Source: Cellvibrionaceae bacterium (lineage in GTDB: Bacteria > Pseudomonadota > Gammaproteobacteria > Pseudomonadales > Cellvibrionaceae). From it: DNA of 64,000 nt. The translations under genes and the position numbers were made by a program. How positions within the stretch are numbered: position 1 is the stretch's first letter; every line of letters starts with the position of its first letter. Of this stretch, positions 1-8,871 are shown piece after piece. The notes beneath the pieces are model-generated. The model saw only the letters and a program-made list of their open reading frames with translations. It was not told where the DNA came from and ran no database searches. The stretch covers positions 1 to 64,000 of the forward strand of contig JANQJP010000037.1 in NCBI GenBank assembly GCA_028281575.1. The letters are read 5' to 3'.

Positions 1-154
1 AACAACTTTGGTGGCCAGTGCCTAGCACCGTTGCATGTGGATATGCCGGGCGCTCGTTCAAATTGCATCGCAAAAATCGTGTTGTCGCCAGGCTTCATAA
101 AACGATGCCACCGAAACGGTGTTGGCGGTTGAGGTATAAGCGATAAGGTAAACG

Positions 155-176
155 CTCCCGTTCTCGTGAACGGGAG
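155..176 (-). terminator. Hairpin just past the SPFH remnant
   Basis: A perfect 9-bp stem (155-163 pairing with 168-176, four-base loop) starts a few bases past the stop codon of the minus-strand SPFH remnant. It has the position of a transcription terminator. The minus-strand sequence after it is only weakly T-rich, so an intrinsic terminator is possible rather than certain. Confidence 0.4.
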
Positions 177-179
177 ACG

Positions 180-413
180 TTATTGTGCCGATTTGGATGG
201 CGTAAGTTTGACCATGTCATTCAAGACACTGTCCAAACCGCCGTAAACAGAAATCTTATCGATTTTTGCGCTGATTCGTTCAAGTGCTTCCAGCTCCTTC
301 AATCGCAGCAACACGGGGTTGTTTTCCATGACTTTGGCGGTGTTGTGCAGTGAGAACGCCCGTCGCTGTAGAAGTCGAAAACTATGCTCTTTTAAATCTA
401 AGAGTGTTGCCAC
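180..413 (-). pseudogene. C-terminal remnant of an SPFH/band-7 (slipin-like) protein
   Basis: This short reading frame (77 codons, GTG start) encodes from about residue 24 onward a stretch resembling the extreme C-terminus of bacterial SPFH/band-7 proteins (the NPVLLRLKELEALE helix, then ISVYGGLDSVLND). The first 23 residues do not fit the family, and the expected 200 or more upstream residues of the SPFH domain are absent: the DNA beyond 413 runs into an unrelated membrane gene. I read it as the tail of a deleted gene. The family match is from memory of the motif and is moderately secure; expression as a small protein cannot be excluded. Confidence 0.45.
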
Positions 414-443
414 ACTTTTCCTAACGTAATCGTAAAGTCATTT

Positions 444-851
444 TTAGGTTCTGTTAAATCGTTCTTGCATCAATTTTGATTTGAAAAGATATATTGAAAC
501 CACAATATAGTTTGTGACTTCCAGGGCATAGCTAATATAGCGGTCTTCCCGCGTCATAAAATCAAATGTTTGAATAAAACACATGGTTGAAAGGCATGCG
601 TAAATCACCAGTTTTACGTTAGGTGTATATGGCCATCTGGTGAAGTAGCCATAAAGAAAAACTGTTCCGGAAAGGGTTATGAGCAACCAGTGAATAAATT
701 GTGTTCCTGCAGGGAAATTTGGATTTTGTAATGGAATAATAACAGTGATACCAAAAAGATATTCTGTAAATCCAGCTAGCCCCCATACTGTCATGCCAAC
801 AGAGCCTAGAATCAACAAATAGGAATAATATAGCGATATTTTCCTTATCAT
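444..851 (-). CDS. Small four-helix membrane protein, unknown function
   Basis: A 135-residue protein with four hydrophobic segments (roughly residues 9-38, 52-70, 77-97 and 107-125) and a basic C-terminal tail, so a small inner-membrane protein. I do not recognise a family. Its ATG overlaps the TGA of the upstream short-chain dehydrogenase gene in a four-base ATGA, typical of translational coupling, so the two are very likely co-transcribed. They may belong to the regulon of the divergent TetR repressor. No catalytic motif is visible. Confidence 0.7.
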   Translation of the reverse strand: MIRKISLYYSYLLILGSVGMTVWGLAGFTEYLFGITVIIPLQNPNFPAGTQFIHWLLITLSGTVFLYGYFTRWPYTPNVKLVIYACLSTMCFIQTFDFMTREDRYISYALEVTNYIVVSIYLFKSKLMQERFNRT

Positions 852-1744
852 GGTGCGTCAACCTCGAAATTCGACCCGATAAATTCTTCAGATAATTTCC
901 AAAGCTGATTGCCAACATCTTCGCGCTGAGAGTATTTTGTTCTTTTGGCAATCCCCGGGGGGCCTTTCATTTCAAAAAGGCCTGTTGGTCCGTAGTAATC
1001 ACCACCAACTACGTCTTTATCCAGAGTGGCCTTTAGAATTGGTTTAGCGGCATTTTCTATCGAATGTAGAAAGAGAGGGGCAAATGTGTACCTAAGAATG
1101 AGCATTAAAAACGGTGGCATTTGTTCAAATAAACCGGAGTCGGTGCCGCCGGGGTGTGCTGAAACTGAAATAATTTTTTTACCAGACTGAGTGAGTTTTC
1201 TTTGGAGTTCGTCTGCGAAGATTAGGCACGCAAGCTTTGATTGCGCATAGGGCGTATCCCATTTGGTTTGCGCCTCACAATGTATATCGTCAAAAAATAT
1301 TTCAGCATTTTTGTGAGCTACGCTGCTTAGCGAGACTATGCGCGAGTGTTTGGAATCTGGCATTAACTCAAGAAGTAGAGAGGTAAGTAAGAAGTGCCCA
1401 AGATGGTTGGTGGCAAACTGCATTTCAATACCGGCACTATTCTTCTTGGGTTTATTGAGTAGAATGCCGGCGTTATTGATCAATATATCCAGGTGTGAAA
1501 ACTTTTCTTTAAACGCCTCAGCGAACGTTTTGATTGATTCGAAGTCGGATAAATCCATTGTCATAACGTCGAGCCTGGACGAAGGAAATTCTGTAAGAAT
1601 TTGTTCCCTGGCGCTGTTCGCTTTTTCCAGATTACGGCAAGCCATGACGACGCGGAACCCGTTTTTTAACAAGCCTTTGGTTGTTTCATAACCAACGCCG
1701 CTATTGGCGCCAGTGACAATTGCAATTTTGTCATCTCTGTTCAC
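848..1744 (-). CDS. Short-chain dehydrogenase/reductase (retinol-dehydrogenase-like)
   Basis: NAD(P)-dependent oxidoreductase of the SDR superfamily, 298 residues. The cofactor motif TGANSGVG is at residues 11-18, NNAG near 90-93, catalytic Ser near 141, and the YxxxK pair at Tyr166 and Lys170. The overall pattern fits the retinol-dehydrogenase/WWOX-like subgroup, which acts on alcohols or ketones; the substrate is unknown. The start is GTG, preceded by a good GGGAG site six bases away. It is divergent from a tetR gene across an intergenic region with two operator-like palindromes, so repression by that regulator is the natural inference. It overlaps the downstream membrane gene by ATGA. Confidence 0.9.
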   Translation of the reverse strand: MNRDDKIAIVTGANSGVGYETTKGLLKNGFRVVMACRNLEKANSAREQILTEFPSSRLDVMTMDLSDFESIKTFAEAFKEKFSHLDILINNAGILLNKPKKNSAGIEMQFATNHLGHFLLTSLLLELMPDSKHSRIVSLSSVAHKNAEIFFDDIHCEAQTKWDTPYAQSKLACLIFADELQRKLTQSGKKIISVSAHPGGTDSGLFEQMPPFLMLILRYTFAPLFLHSIENAAKPILKATLDKDVVGGDYYGPTGLFEMKGPPGIAKRTKYSQREDVGNQLWKLSEEFIGSNFEVDAP

Positions 1745-1789
1745 GTTGAGCTCCCGTTTAAATGTCTTGAATCAAGCTGTGGGTTAAAT

Positions 1790-1805
1790 TACACTTTCCA
1801 GTGTA
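1790..1805. promoter_or_regulatory. Operator-like palindrome 1 (probable TetR site)
   Basis: Perfect inverted repeat TACACT-TTCC-AGTGTA in the gap between the SDR gene and the divergent tetR gene. It is preceded by GTTAAAT, and the whole 13-mer GTTAAATTACACT recurs 46 bp downstream. Position and symmetry fit a binding site for the neighbouring TetR-family protein; binding is inferred. Confidence 0.65.
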
Positions 1806-1835
1806 TTTTAAAGGTTTTGAGATATCAAGTTAAAT

Positions 1836-1851
1836 TACACTAGTTGGTGTA
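1836..1851. promoter_or_regulatory. Operator-like palindrome 2 (probable TetR site)
   Basis: Second copy, TACACT-AGTT-GGTGTA, one base short of perfect symmetry, sharing the 13-base lead GTTAAATTACACT (1829-1841) with the first. It ends about 20 bp before the tetR start codon, where a bound repressor would also control its own gene. Confidence 0.62.
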
Positions 1852-1872
1852 AAATATTTTTAAGTTACTGAA

Positions 1873-2481
1873 ATGGTTAGAAAAAAAAGAGATACTAGCG
1901 CGAAGCGAGAATCGATATTAGATTCCGCCGTAGATGCATTTATTGAGTTCGGTTTTGAAAAAACGAGCATGGATTTGATCGCCGACAGGGCGAATTCGTC
2001 AAAACGAACGGTATACAATCACTTCTCAAGTAAAGAGTCCTTAATCGAAGAAGCGTTTAATCGGTTTCTTAAAAGTGCTTTCGAAAGTAAAAGTATCGAA
2101 TATGACCCCGAGAGGTCGCTCGAGGAACAGTTGGGTGAATTTGCAGAAGCAAAGATGCGACTAACAGAAGACCCGAGACAACTGGGATTGATGCGGGTGA
2201 CCCTGAATGCCTTTGTGACGCATCCACAAATGGCGGAGAGGGCTGTCTTATTTTCTGATTCTCAGGAAGACGGATTGGTGACATGGCTAAAAAAGGCTGC
2301 GCAAGACGGGCGTTTGAACCTTAGCGATCCAGAGCTGGCAGCCGAATCTTTTTGGTCTTTGTTTTCCGGCACCTTCTTTTGGCCGCCAATTGTGCGTGGG
2401 CCTGTTAAAAAGCAAGTGGGTCAAAAGCTAAAGGCAGAGTATATTCAGCTTTTCCTGGCGAGATATGGAAAAGCGCGATAG
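1873..2481 (+). CDS. TetR/AcrR family transcriptional regulator
   Basis: A 202-residue one-component repressor. The N-terminal helix-turn-helix (about residues 10-57) has the family signature: a RESILDSAVDAFIEFGFEKTSMDLIA-like opening, then the recognition helix with RTVYNHFSSKESL. The C-terminal ligand-binding half (about 75-200) is helical and less conserved; the effector cannot be predicted. It is divergent from the SDR/membrane-protein pair, and the two palindromes at 1790 and 1836 are its likely operators, giving autoregulation plus control of the dehydrogenase. Confidence 0.92.
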   Translation: MVRKKRDTSAKRESILDSAVDAFIEFGFEKTSMDLIADRANSSKRTVYNHFSSKESLIEEAFNRFLKSAFESKSIEYDPERSLEEQLGEFAEAKMRLTEDPRQLGLMRVTLNAFVTHPQMAERAVLFSDSQEDGLVTWLKKAAQDGRLNLSDPELAAESFWSLFSGTFFWPPIVRGPVKKQVGQKLKAEYIQLFLARYGKAR

Positions 2482-2546
2482 GTTAACCGGTAGTTTTGGC
2501 GATCTCTTAGTTTTAGAAATGCATTCTTAAAGGCTTCTTATCATTG

Positions 2547-2951
2547 ATGAATCATTACAAGCGCCACTCAGTTGCACTTCATACCTTCCTGGTTTCTATA
2601 TGTTTTTTACATTCCGCTTGTCAACTTAAACCAAGTGCGTATGACCATTGTATTTTTGACGAGAGGGCGGGTTGGATTGAGTTTGATATCTCCAGCGATC
2701 GGCGAGCAGCTTTGTTGGCGCTTCCCTATGAAGATGCAACCGTGGATCAATCGATGTCGTTTAATGGCAGGGCTGTGAGAGAAGCGTGGTTTAAAAACCA
2801 AGAAGGCGACTTACAAATGTGTCGTTATGAAAATATCGCAGATCAGTGCGACAGTGATGCGTATTTGCTGTTATTTAACAACAATCAGGGAAAGTATCAG
2901 CCAGAGACGATCGAAACGGTCTTATGTTTGGTACATTATAGGAGAAGGTAG
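2547..2951 (+). CDS. Hypothetical exported protein, possible lipoprotein
   Basis: About 134 residues beginning with a signal-peptide-like segment (a basic start, then a hydrophobic run) that ends in HSAC. The Cys could be a lipidation site, although the box lacks the usual Leu at -3. The mature part is acidic with several Cys residues (near C-terminal MCRYEN, DQCDSD and VLCLVHY), which suggests a periplasmic disulfide-bonded fold. I do not recognise the family. The ATG at 2547 is preferred over the TTG one codon upstream. It is convergent with the multi-membrane gene downstream. Confidence 0.6.
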   Translation: MNHYKRHSVALHTFLVSICFLHSACQLKPSAYDHCIFDERAGWIEFDISSDRRAALLALPYEDATVDQSMSFNGRAVREAWFKNQEGDLQMCRYENIADQCDSDAYLLLFNNNQGKYQPETIETVLCLVHYRRR

Positions 2952-3026
2952 GCGTGTTAAATTGTAATGGAATCCGTTTTTCCGTTAGCGTCTTTTTTGA
3001 TGTGCTGGTTTCTATGCTTAGAAGGT

Positions 3027-4334
3027 TTACTGCCAACGGTCAGGATTATTCCAGTATTGATGTGCGTACCTAAAAGCAGCTTTACCAAAACGTTCATATA
3101 ACGACGATAGAACCAATAGTGTAAAACCGCCGATTGCGAGAGTGATCCAAACATTGATATCCACTCTTTGAATGCTGTTGTAGAGCATGGTTAAGACACA
3201 TATCGCAGCCAAGGCCAGCCCCGATAATAAAATGCTTTTTCGATGTTGATAGATGCCCCATGCGAACAAGCAAAGGCTCATTGATAAAGCTACAATAGTA
3301 TCGATGCTTCCGTTAGTGAAAATAAGTAAATTTGCTACTGACAAACTAATGAAAATAAGTGTTATAAATCGGTAAAAACCGAAGTCTTTACTTGAGAAGA
3401 GATTAATTCCTGTAATAAAAACTGCGCAGGGAAATAGTGCGTAGCTGCCTATATAAGATCTGTCGGTAAAAATTTCTGCGGTGGCGGCAATGCTTATCCA
3501 GGAAAAACAAGTAATAACCGCCCCTAAAAATAGTATAAAGTCACGCAGCTGCGAACGCGTCAAACAGACAAGTGAGCCGAAGGTGATAATGCTCCCTAGC
3601 ATACCGGTTAAGGTTGCATAGCCGTGGGTGCTGTCGATATGGAAGCCAAGCCTGAAAAAGGCAATAACAAATGGAATTGCACAAACGATTCGAGCGAGGC
3701 TGCCTTCCATTGTCCTAATATGCAGATTGTTCTTCGCCAGTTCCCGCTCGGTAAATAAATGAGACATAGCAATGGCAACGACGACGAGATACCCAATTAG
3801 ACTATCTCTATAGGTGATAAGCAGGAGAATGTTTGCGGTAAGAAAAAATAATATTGTCCATTTTGCTCTATTTCTTATTAGAAAAGAAAATGTGAATGCC
3901 GATATTGGCAGTGACAAAAGTAGCGTAATCAAACTATATATACCAACCGAAGTTGGAGAAACATCACCAAATTGAAATGCTGAATTTAATATTCCTGTCG
4001 CCGCCTGCATGGAATTGTTGAATATATTATGGCGCATGCCGCCAAGCTGTGCGAATTGAATTGGAATAATGGCAACCGCTATCACGAAGAATATACGCGC
4101 GCCTTTCACGTCACTTAGTAGAAATCGCGCAGTCAAGCCCCCTGCTGCAAGCACTGCCATTAATAAGAGGTATAGCCAATTGCGAATATGGATGTCGACA
4201 GATTCAAAACCTTGAAGTAGGTAGATCACACCAGAGAGTATGATGGCAAAGCTGCCCAGATAACGTAGAAGACTACCCACGTTCATCTGGATCAACCTAT
4301 TGGAAATTGTCGCTTCTGGTAGGGGTGCTTTCAT
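3027..4334 (-). CDS. Polytopic inner-membrane protein, unknown function
   Basis: A 435-residue, very hydrophobic protein with about 11-13 predicted transmembrane helices from residue 23 to near the C-terminus, and a short basic tail. It has no motif of a known transporter or glycosyltransferase family that I can name. It starts 21 bp after the stop of the PspA-like gene on the same strand, so the two form a likely operon, and its role may lie in envelope stress or membrane maintenance. That link rests on context only. Confidence 0.7.
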   Translation of the reverse strand: MKAPLPEATISNRLIQMNVGSLLRYLGSFAIILSGVIYLLQGFESVDIHIRNWLYLLLMAVLAAGGLTARFLLSDVKGARIFFVIAVAIIPIQFAQLGGMRHNIFNNSMQAATGILNSAFQFGDVSPTSVGIYSLITLLLSLPISAFTFSFLIRNRAKWTILFFLTANILLLITYRDSLIGYLVVVAIAMSHLFTERELAKNNLHIRTMEGSLARIVCAIPFVIAFFRLGFHIDSTHGYATLTGMLGSIITFGSLVCLTRSQLRDFILFLGAVITCFSWISIAATAEIFTDRSYIGSYALFPCAVFITGINLFSSKDFGFYRFITLIFISLSVANLLIFTNGSIDTIVALSMSLCLFAWGIYQHRKSILLSGLALAAICVLTMLYNSIQRVDINVWITLAIGGFTLLVLSSLYERFGKAAFRYAHQYWNNPDRWQ

Positions 4335-4355
4335 TTTATTTTTTTCCTGCTGAAA

Positions 4356-4994
4356 TTATGATCCTGTTTTGTCTTCCTGAATTTGCTTAAGCATGTCTTC
4401 CAATTCTTTTTGTGCTTCTTGCTTATCAAATTTTTGCTCTAGATCAGAGGTCTTGGTTTTATCATTAATATAGCTGGCGCCCTGGTGCCGTTCTTTTTTT
4501 AATACTGAGGTCTCCCAGTGACTAAACAGGTCGTCGGCAGTTGCTTCCAGGTTTGAACTGATATCCTTGGTGAATGACTCTCTCGACGCCAACATAAGTT
4601 TTTTGTGTTTTAGATCATTTAACTTTGCGTCTATTTTTGTGATTTCGCTTTTAAGTTCCGTGAGCAACCTTTCTTTTTGCGCGATACGATCTCGCAGCTG
4701 TTCTCTCTGTTCTTGCGTTTGCTTTAGTAGAGCGACACATTCCAGCGCGACGGATTTTTCTGATGACTCTCTAGCGCGCTGCGTCCATGTTTCGCATTTT
4801 TTTGACAGCTCATCTTTTTTCAGGTTTAAGGTGTCGATTTGCTTTTCTAACAGATAACTTTCCTGAGTGAGCTTAGCGGCGGATTCGCTCACCTCGATAA
4901 TAATTTGGTCAGCAATGGCTTCGTGGTTCACCATTTTGGTGATTAGCCCATCAATGCTAGCGTTAAGTGAAATGCATAGATTCCTGAGTCCCAT
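4356..4994 (-). CDS. PspA/IM30-like coiled-coil protein
   Basis: A 212-residue, almost entirely helical protein. An N-terminal segment (residues 1-25) is followed by long heptad-rich coiled coil (about 28-140) containing the PspA-like pattern ALECVALLKQTQEQREQLRD and ending in KKLMLASRE, then a charged tail. This resembles the phage-shock/IM30 family, peripheral membrane proteins that oligomerise on stressed membranes, though sequence similarity is modest and no pspB, pspC or pspF gene is nearby. The start ATG follows a G-rich stretch. The polytopic membrane gene directly downstream may be its partner. Alternative: an unrelated coiled-coil protein. Confidence 0.6.
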   Translation of the reverse strand: MGLRNLCISLNASIDGLITKMVNHEAIADQIIIEVSESAAKLTQESYLLEKQIDTLNLKKDELSKKCETWTQRARESSEKSVALECVALLKQTQEQREQLRDRIAQKERLLTELKSEITKIDAKLNDLKHKKLMLASRESFTKDISSNLEATADDLFSHWETSVLKKERHQGASYINDKTKTSDLEQKFDKQEAQKELEDMLKQIQEDKTGS

Positions 4995-5322
4995 CAGGCG
5001 CCCCCCAAGTGCGTTTTAAGAATTTGGGCGAAAAGTATACTCTGTGGCCAGTAGGATCAAATAGAGAGGGAAAAGTATCGAAATACGCAATTTGTGGTAG
5101 CGTGTACCGAGCCTTTGCGGTTTAACTGCCGAGTTGGCGCAGTAAAAAATGGTGCTTGAAATGTCCTCAATACTGTACCGAAATGCCCAAATAATAGGTC
5201 ATGCCACTTATCGTGGTTATCGTCGGGCCTGTCGTTCGAATCACCGCTGCACAAATACTTCCTGTCGCAGTGAGGGCATGGATTCGATAATCGACGGATA
5301 TTAGATGAGAGCGCAGAGGTGG
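4995..5322. other. Intergenic region with no recognised gene
   Basis: This 328-bp gap between the PspA-like gene (reading away from it) and the end of the aspartoacylase-like gene carries only short frames without coding character. A TATACT box on the minus strand near 5035-5040 could be the -10 element of the PspA-like operon, but the spacing to any -35 is poor. I see no hairpin or repeat. Confidence 0.5.
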
Positions 5323-6672
5323 TCAGTCAAATTCATCGAATCCAGATTCTTCCTCCTCGTTATCGAGGGCACCCTCCAGGGCACTTGCAGGCTCGTTGTT
5401 GCTTAGCTTATCCACGTCCACTGGGTCGATGCCAATATGGTAGGCGGCAAATCCCGGCAATACCACTTGGTTTACCGCCATGCCGATCACCCGCCCGTTT
5501 ACCGGTGAGAGTATCAATGCATGGATATTGGTGATGGGGTCGGTGACTTTACCGAGTAGGTCGCCTTCGCGGACCCGGGCCCCAAGCTTGATTTCGCTAA
5601 ACAAGATACCGCCTTGATCGGCGCGTACCCAGATAGAGCTGTAATAGGTCGGTTGTGGCGAGCCCCAAAAACTGATCGTATCGAGCATGCCGAGCTTGTC
5701 CAACAGTGTGTTGACGGCTTTCACTCCCTGATTTACATAGCTCTCGTCGAGTTCCATTGGCCCGCCAGCTTCCAGCGTAACCGCCGGAATGCCTATGTCT
5801 ACCGCGGCTCTGCGCAGGGTGCCTGTGGCGCCTTCGCTGTGCAAAACGGCAATAGCGTCAAAAGCTTGCGTAAGCGCTAGCACTTGAGGGTTGTTCAAGT
5901 CTGCGCGCAACTGGGGGAGGTTCGTGCGGTAGAAAGAGCCGGTGTGCAGGTCGACCAATTTGTCGCAATGCATAACCAATTCGCGAAAAAATGAGTACGC
6001 GATTCTCGACGCCGAGCTGCCGTTGGGGTTCCCGGGGAAAAACCGGTTGAGGTCGCGGCGGTCGGTAAGATAACGAGAGCTGCGGCGAAAACCCTGCAGG
6101 TTCACAATGGGCACACCGATAACTGTGCCGGTGAGCTTGTCTACATCGATGTTGTACATAACCCGTCTGACAATTTCGATGCCGTTTAGCTCGTCACCGT
6201 GGACTGCAGCGGTTAAACAGAGCTTGGGCCCGGGCTTGGCGCCCCTGGCAATAAGCACGGGGGTCGGGGTGGCGATACCCTCGAAGCTTTGGTCTGGCGA
6301 CCAGGCCAGGCGCGTTGTCGTGCCTCGCGGTATCTTTTTATTCAGCAGGACCAAAGGTGGTTCGGCCGCGGCGGGGGCGTCTGGTGGAATTTCCTGTTCT
6401 GAACTGGTTCCGGGAATTTCTTGTGCATGCTCCTCGGTTTGAGCTTGGCTTGGTGCTTCCGTTTGATCTGGAAGAATGGGTTGGCTGAGGTCAATATTCT
6501 CCGCGTTTGGTAACGACGCGGCGTTTTCTGCACTTGTTTCGGGCTGAACGGATTGTTCGGTAACTTCGTCTTCAGTGCTTTCAGTAGCGTATAGATAGGG
6601 TGGACTTAATAGTAGCGCTACTAAGCAAAGAAGCGTTTTGATAATCGGACGTTTTTGACGATTAAACAACAT
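5323..6672 (-). CDS. Periplasmic succinylglutamate desuccinylase/aspartoacylase-like metalloenzyme
   Basis: A 449-residue M14-like zinc hydrolase. The ATG at 6672 is chosen because a signal peptide follows directly (basic start, hydrophobic LLCLVALLLS, then a site near YATES). Residues about 30-110 form a Pro/Glu/Ala-rich acidic linker. The catalytic domain has the zinc motif HGDE (His158, Glu161) and the third ligand in VDLHTGSF (His243). The C-terminal part (from about residue 350) resembles a lipoyl/barrel-sandwich subdomain, and the protein ends in a very acidic tail. The family removes acyl groups from amino acids or cleaves amide bonds; the periplasmic location points to a peptide or acyl-amino-acid substrate, which is unknown. 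Confidence 0.82.
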   Translation of the reverse strand: MLFNRQKRPIIKTLLCLVALLLSPPYLYATESTEDEVTEQSVQPETSAENAASLPNAENIDLSQPILPDQTEAPSQAQTEEHAQEIPGTSSEQEIPPDAPAAAEPPLVLLNKKIPRGTTTRLAWSPDQSFEGIATPTPVLIARGAKPGPKLCLTAAVHGDELNGIEIVRRVMYNIDVDKLTGTVIGVPIVNLQGFRRSSRYLTDRRDLNRFFPGNPNGSSASRIAYSFFRELVMHCDKLVDLHTGSFYRTNLPQLRADLNNPQVLALTQAFDAIAVLHSEGATGTLRRAAVDIGIPAVTLEAGGPMELDESYVNQGVKAVNTLLDKLGMLDTISFWGSPQPTYYSSIWVRADQGGILFSEIKLGARVREGDLLGKVTDPITNIHALILSPVNGRVIGMAVNQVVLPGFAAYHIGIDPVDVDKLSNNEPASALEGALDNEEEESGFDEFD

Positions 6673-6883
6673 ACAACAACACAATTCATTTCGTTTCGAC
6701 GCTCCCAACGCGGTGGGCCTAATGCATTGAGTATAGCGCAATTAACGCTCAGTCGAATTTGGGTGGAATTTATAACAATATATTGTGTGGCAATGTGTAC
6801 AGCATGTGTGGAGATAGTCCGCTCGGTACGATGTGAGTGGTAAAAACTACCAAAAATGTGCAGCGTTTGACGCAGGTTTTTAC

Positions 6884-7990
6884 TTAACGTCGCAATTTTT
6901 TTAAATACGAACGCGCGGGCTTTTCAATCCAGATATAAGTTAAGTGCGAGAAAGCGAGTAAGCACGCCAGTGCAACTATGTGCAGCGAGAGTCCGTGAAA
7001 AAGGTTGGCCTCCCAAGGGTCCCAGTTCATGGTAGTGCCCGGCCAAAGGATAAAGAGGACTTCAAAAACGAGAGGGTGTGCGAGATAAATTGAATATGAA
7101 ATATCGCCCATCCAATTGGCGACTTTGTTATCCAGAAGCCAGAGTTTTTCCCCCTGGTAATTTACGAGCAATATCATGAATAGACAAAATACCAGCACTA
7201 CCATCAGATCACTGACCACGTCTTCATGGAAATGCAGGCTGAGGATTAGCAATAGAATTACAGCGAGTAATGGGTAAATATTGTCGCTAAATATCTCTGG
7301 TTTGGTTTTGTAGAAGTAGTGGTAAATGCCGATACCAAAAATGAATTCGGTAATACAGCGGATAAAACCGTAGTCGTAAGTGAGGTCTAAATTGCCTTGA
7401 ATTTGATAAAGTAAAATTAAACCAATAGCAGACAAGATAATGACAAGGGCCGGACCTGTGCGGCCTCCTTTGGCAAATGTCCACGCGAGGTAGGGGAAAA
7501 ATAAATAAGCTGCAAACTCAACACTGACCGACCAGGAAGCAAAATTCCAGCTCAGGTTGTCGTGTAAATTTAAAGATTGCAGCATAAGCAGAGAAGTGAA
7601 AAAGTTCTCCACTGTAAATCGTTGCGAGTCATGCCAGGTAAGGCCATGATAGTCGCTGCCTGCGTTGGTAAGTACGATGTAAAATATCAAATAGAACAAT
7701 AGGGAACTTATATACAGCGGGTAAACCCGTGCAAAGCGCGCTATAAAAAAATCTTTGAGTTGTTTGTCCGCAACGCGTTCGGAAAAATATGTTGAGTAAA
7801 CGTGATAAAGAATAAATCCGCTCAGAATAAAAAAGAAATCTACCCACATGTAGCTACGATGAATAAACAAGGTGTATTCACCTAGGCTGTTGCGCAGTTC
7901 AGGTGTCCAAAACGTCCAATGGAAAAGTGCAACAAAGATCGCGGCAACGCCACGCATTGGTGTTAAGAAACGAATATGCTGTGTTGCCAT
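6884..7990 (-). CDS. Acyltransferase family 3 (OafA/YrhL-like) membrane protein
   Basis: A 368-residue polytopic membrane acyltransferase. It opens with FLTPMRGVAAIFVALFHW, containing the conserved Arg and His of the AT3 family, and has about ten transmembrane segments ending in YIWIEKPARSYLKK. Members O-acetylate or acylate surface sugars, peptidoglycan or lipid-linked glycans, using cytoplasmic acyl-CoA. No SGNH domain is attached. Its ATG directly abuts the stop codon of the upstream DUF6279 lipoprotein gene, so it is co-transcribed with the lnt cluster. The acceptor glycan is unknown. Confidence 0.88.
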   Translation of the reverse strand: MATQHIRFLTPMRGVAAIFVALFHWTFWTPELRNSLGEYTLFIHRSYMWVDFFFILSGFILYHVYSTYFSERVADKQLKDFFIARFARVYPLYISSLLFYLIFYIVLTNAGSDYHGLTWHDSQRFTVENFFTSLLMLQSLNLHDNLSWNFASWSVSVEFAAYLFFPYLAWTFAKGGRTGPALVIILSAIGLILLYQIQGNLDLTYDYGFIRCITEFIFGIGIYHYFYKTKPEIFSDNIYPLLAVILLLILSLHFHEDVVSDLMVVLVFCLFMILLVNYQGEKLWLLDNKVANWMGDISYSIYLAHPLVFEVLFILWPGTTMNWDPWEANLFHGLSLHIVALACLLAFSHLTYIWIEKPARSYLKKLRR

Positions 7991-8854
7991 TTAAAATGTT
8001 TCTTTTTGTCCCGCCAGGCTTCTGAAGTCACGGATATATTGGTCAAATTTATTGCGCATTTTTTTCTTTTGCTTGGGTGTCTGGCTGTTAAAAAGATCGG
8101 CGAGCATGATAAACGTCGCCTGCTGGTTAATATCCAGTTGCGCCTGAAGTTCCGTGTCCCAATCGTCTGTTCGGTAAAACATAAGTTTGTGGAGCCTATT
8201 CTGCAGCTCGGGTTTATTGTCGCGATACTGCATGGCGTCGACAAAACCTGTCTCCCATTCCTCTTGTTGAGCGAGCATGAGTTCTTCGTAAGGGTGCAGG
8301 TTTGTTTCCCAGTCTAGCATACGTTTTTTCTGTGATTCGCTAAATCGTCCGAAAAACTGACCCATGTAACGCGTTACATCGCGAATGCGCCGCTTCTGAA
8401 TTTTTTCATCCTCGTCATCAACGTAGTCCCTTTTATATTCGTCGCGCTCTTTTTTAAGGTTTTTTCGTACTTCATCAATTTGCGCATCCGTTAAACTGCT
8501 GGCAATATCGGTGAGCCCAGGCAGTAGTTGCTCGACCGATTTATCAATAAGCAGTTGTAGTTTATTACTTTCTTCATGCAGATAATCGGCGCTTACGTCG
8601 CCTTCGAGCAGAGTGAGCTTTATCGACTCGAGATAATCGGCATAGAGTGTGAGTTGAGTTTCACGGTGCCAGCGATGAAAGTCTTTGAATGTCGCGCTAG
8701 CTAAGTCTTTCTGTTCGCCTTTTAGCGTAACGTAGCGCCCGATTTGCCAGTTCATCAAATTGTCTAGAAACGAATATGTGACTTTTATCGAACAGCTGCC
8801 AAGCATCACTACTAGAGCTAATATCAATAAACATCGGGGTGCGTACTTCACCAT
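7991..8854 (-). CDS. DUF6279 family lipoprotein
   Basis: A 287-residue lipoprotein: signal peptide with lipobox LGSC, then the family opening (IKVTYSFLDNLMNWQIGRYVTL is typical). The mature chain is helical and rich in Lys, Glu, Trp and Tyr (WHRETQLTLYADYLE and similar). DUF6279 proteins occur in many gammaproteobacteria with no known function. It sits 17 bp after lnt, whose product attaches the third acyl chain to lipoproteins such as this one. It also abuts the acyltransferase gene, so it belongs to the same operon. Confidence 0.85.
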   Translation of the reverse strand: MVKYAPRCLLILALVVMLGSCSIKVTYSFLDNLMNWQIGRYVTLKGEQKDLASATFKDFHRWHRETQLTLYADYLESIKLTLLEGDVSADYLHEESNKLQLLIDKSVEQLLPGLTDIASSLTDAQIDEVRKNLKKERDEYKRDYVDDEDEKIQKRRIRDVTRYMGQFFGRFSESQKKRMLDWETNLHPYEELMLAQQEEWETGFVDAMQYRDNKPELQNRLHKLMFYRTDDWDTELQAQLDINQQATFIMLADLFNSQTPKQKKKMRNKFDQYIRDFRSLAGQKETF

Positions 8855-8871
8855 ATGCTGGGGCTAAATAA

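Noticed and set aside
848-1744. Toxin-antitoxin or other defence system near the TetR gene
   Set aside because: The pair is an SDR enzyme plus a four-helix membrane protein under a TetR repressor; no toxin or nuclease motif is present.
5057-5254. Small minus-strand frame in the gap before the aspartoacylase-like gene
   Set aside because: Low-complexity His/Asp-rich residues, no ribosome site and no family pattern. Treated as non-coding.
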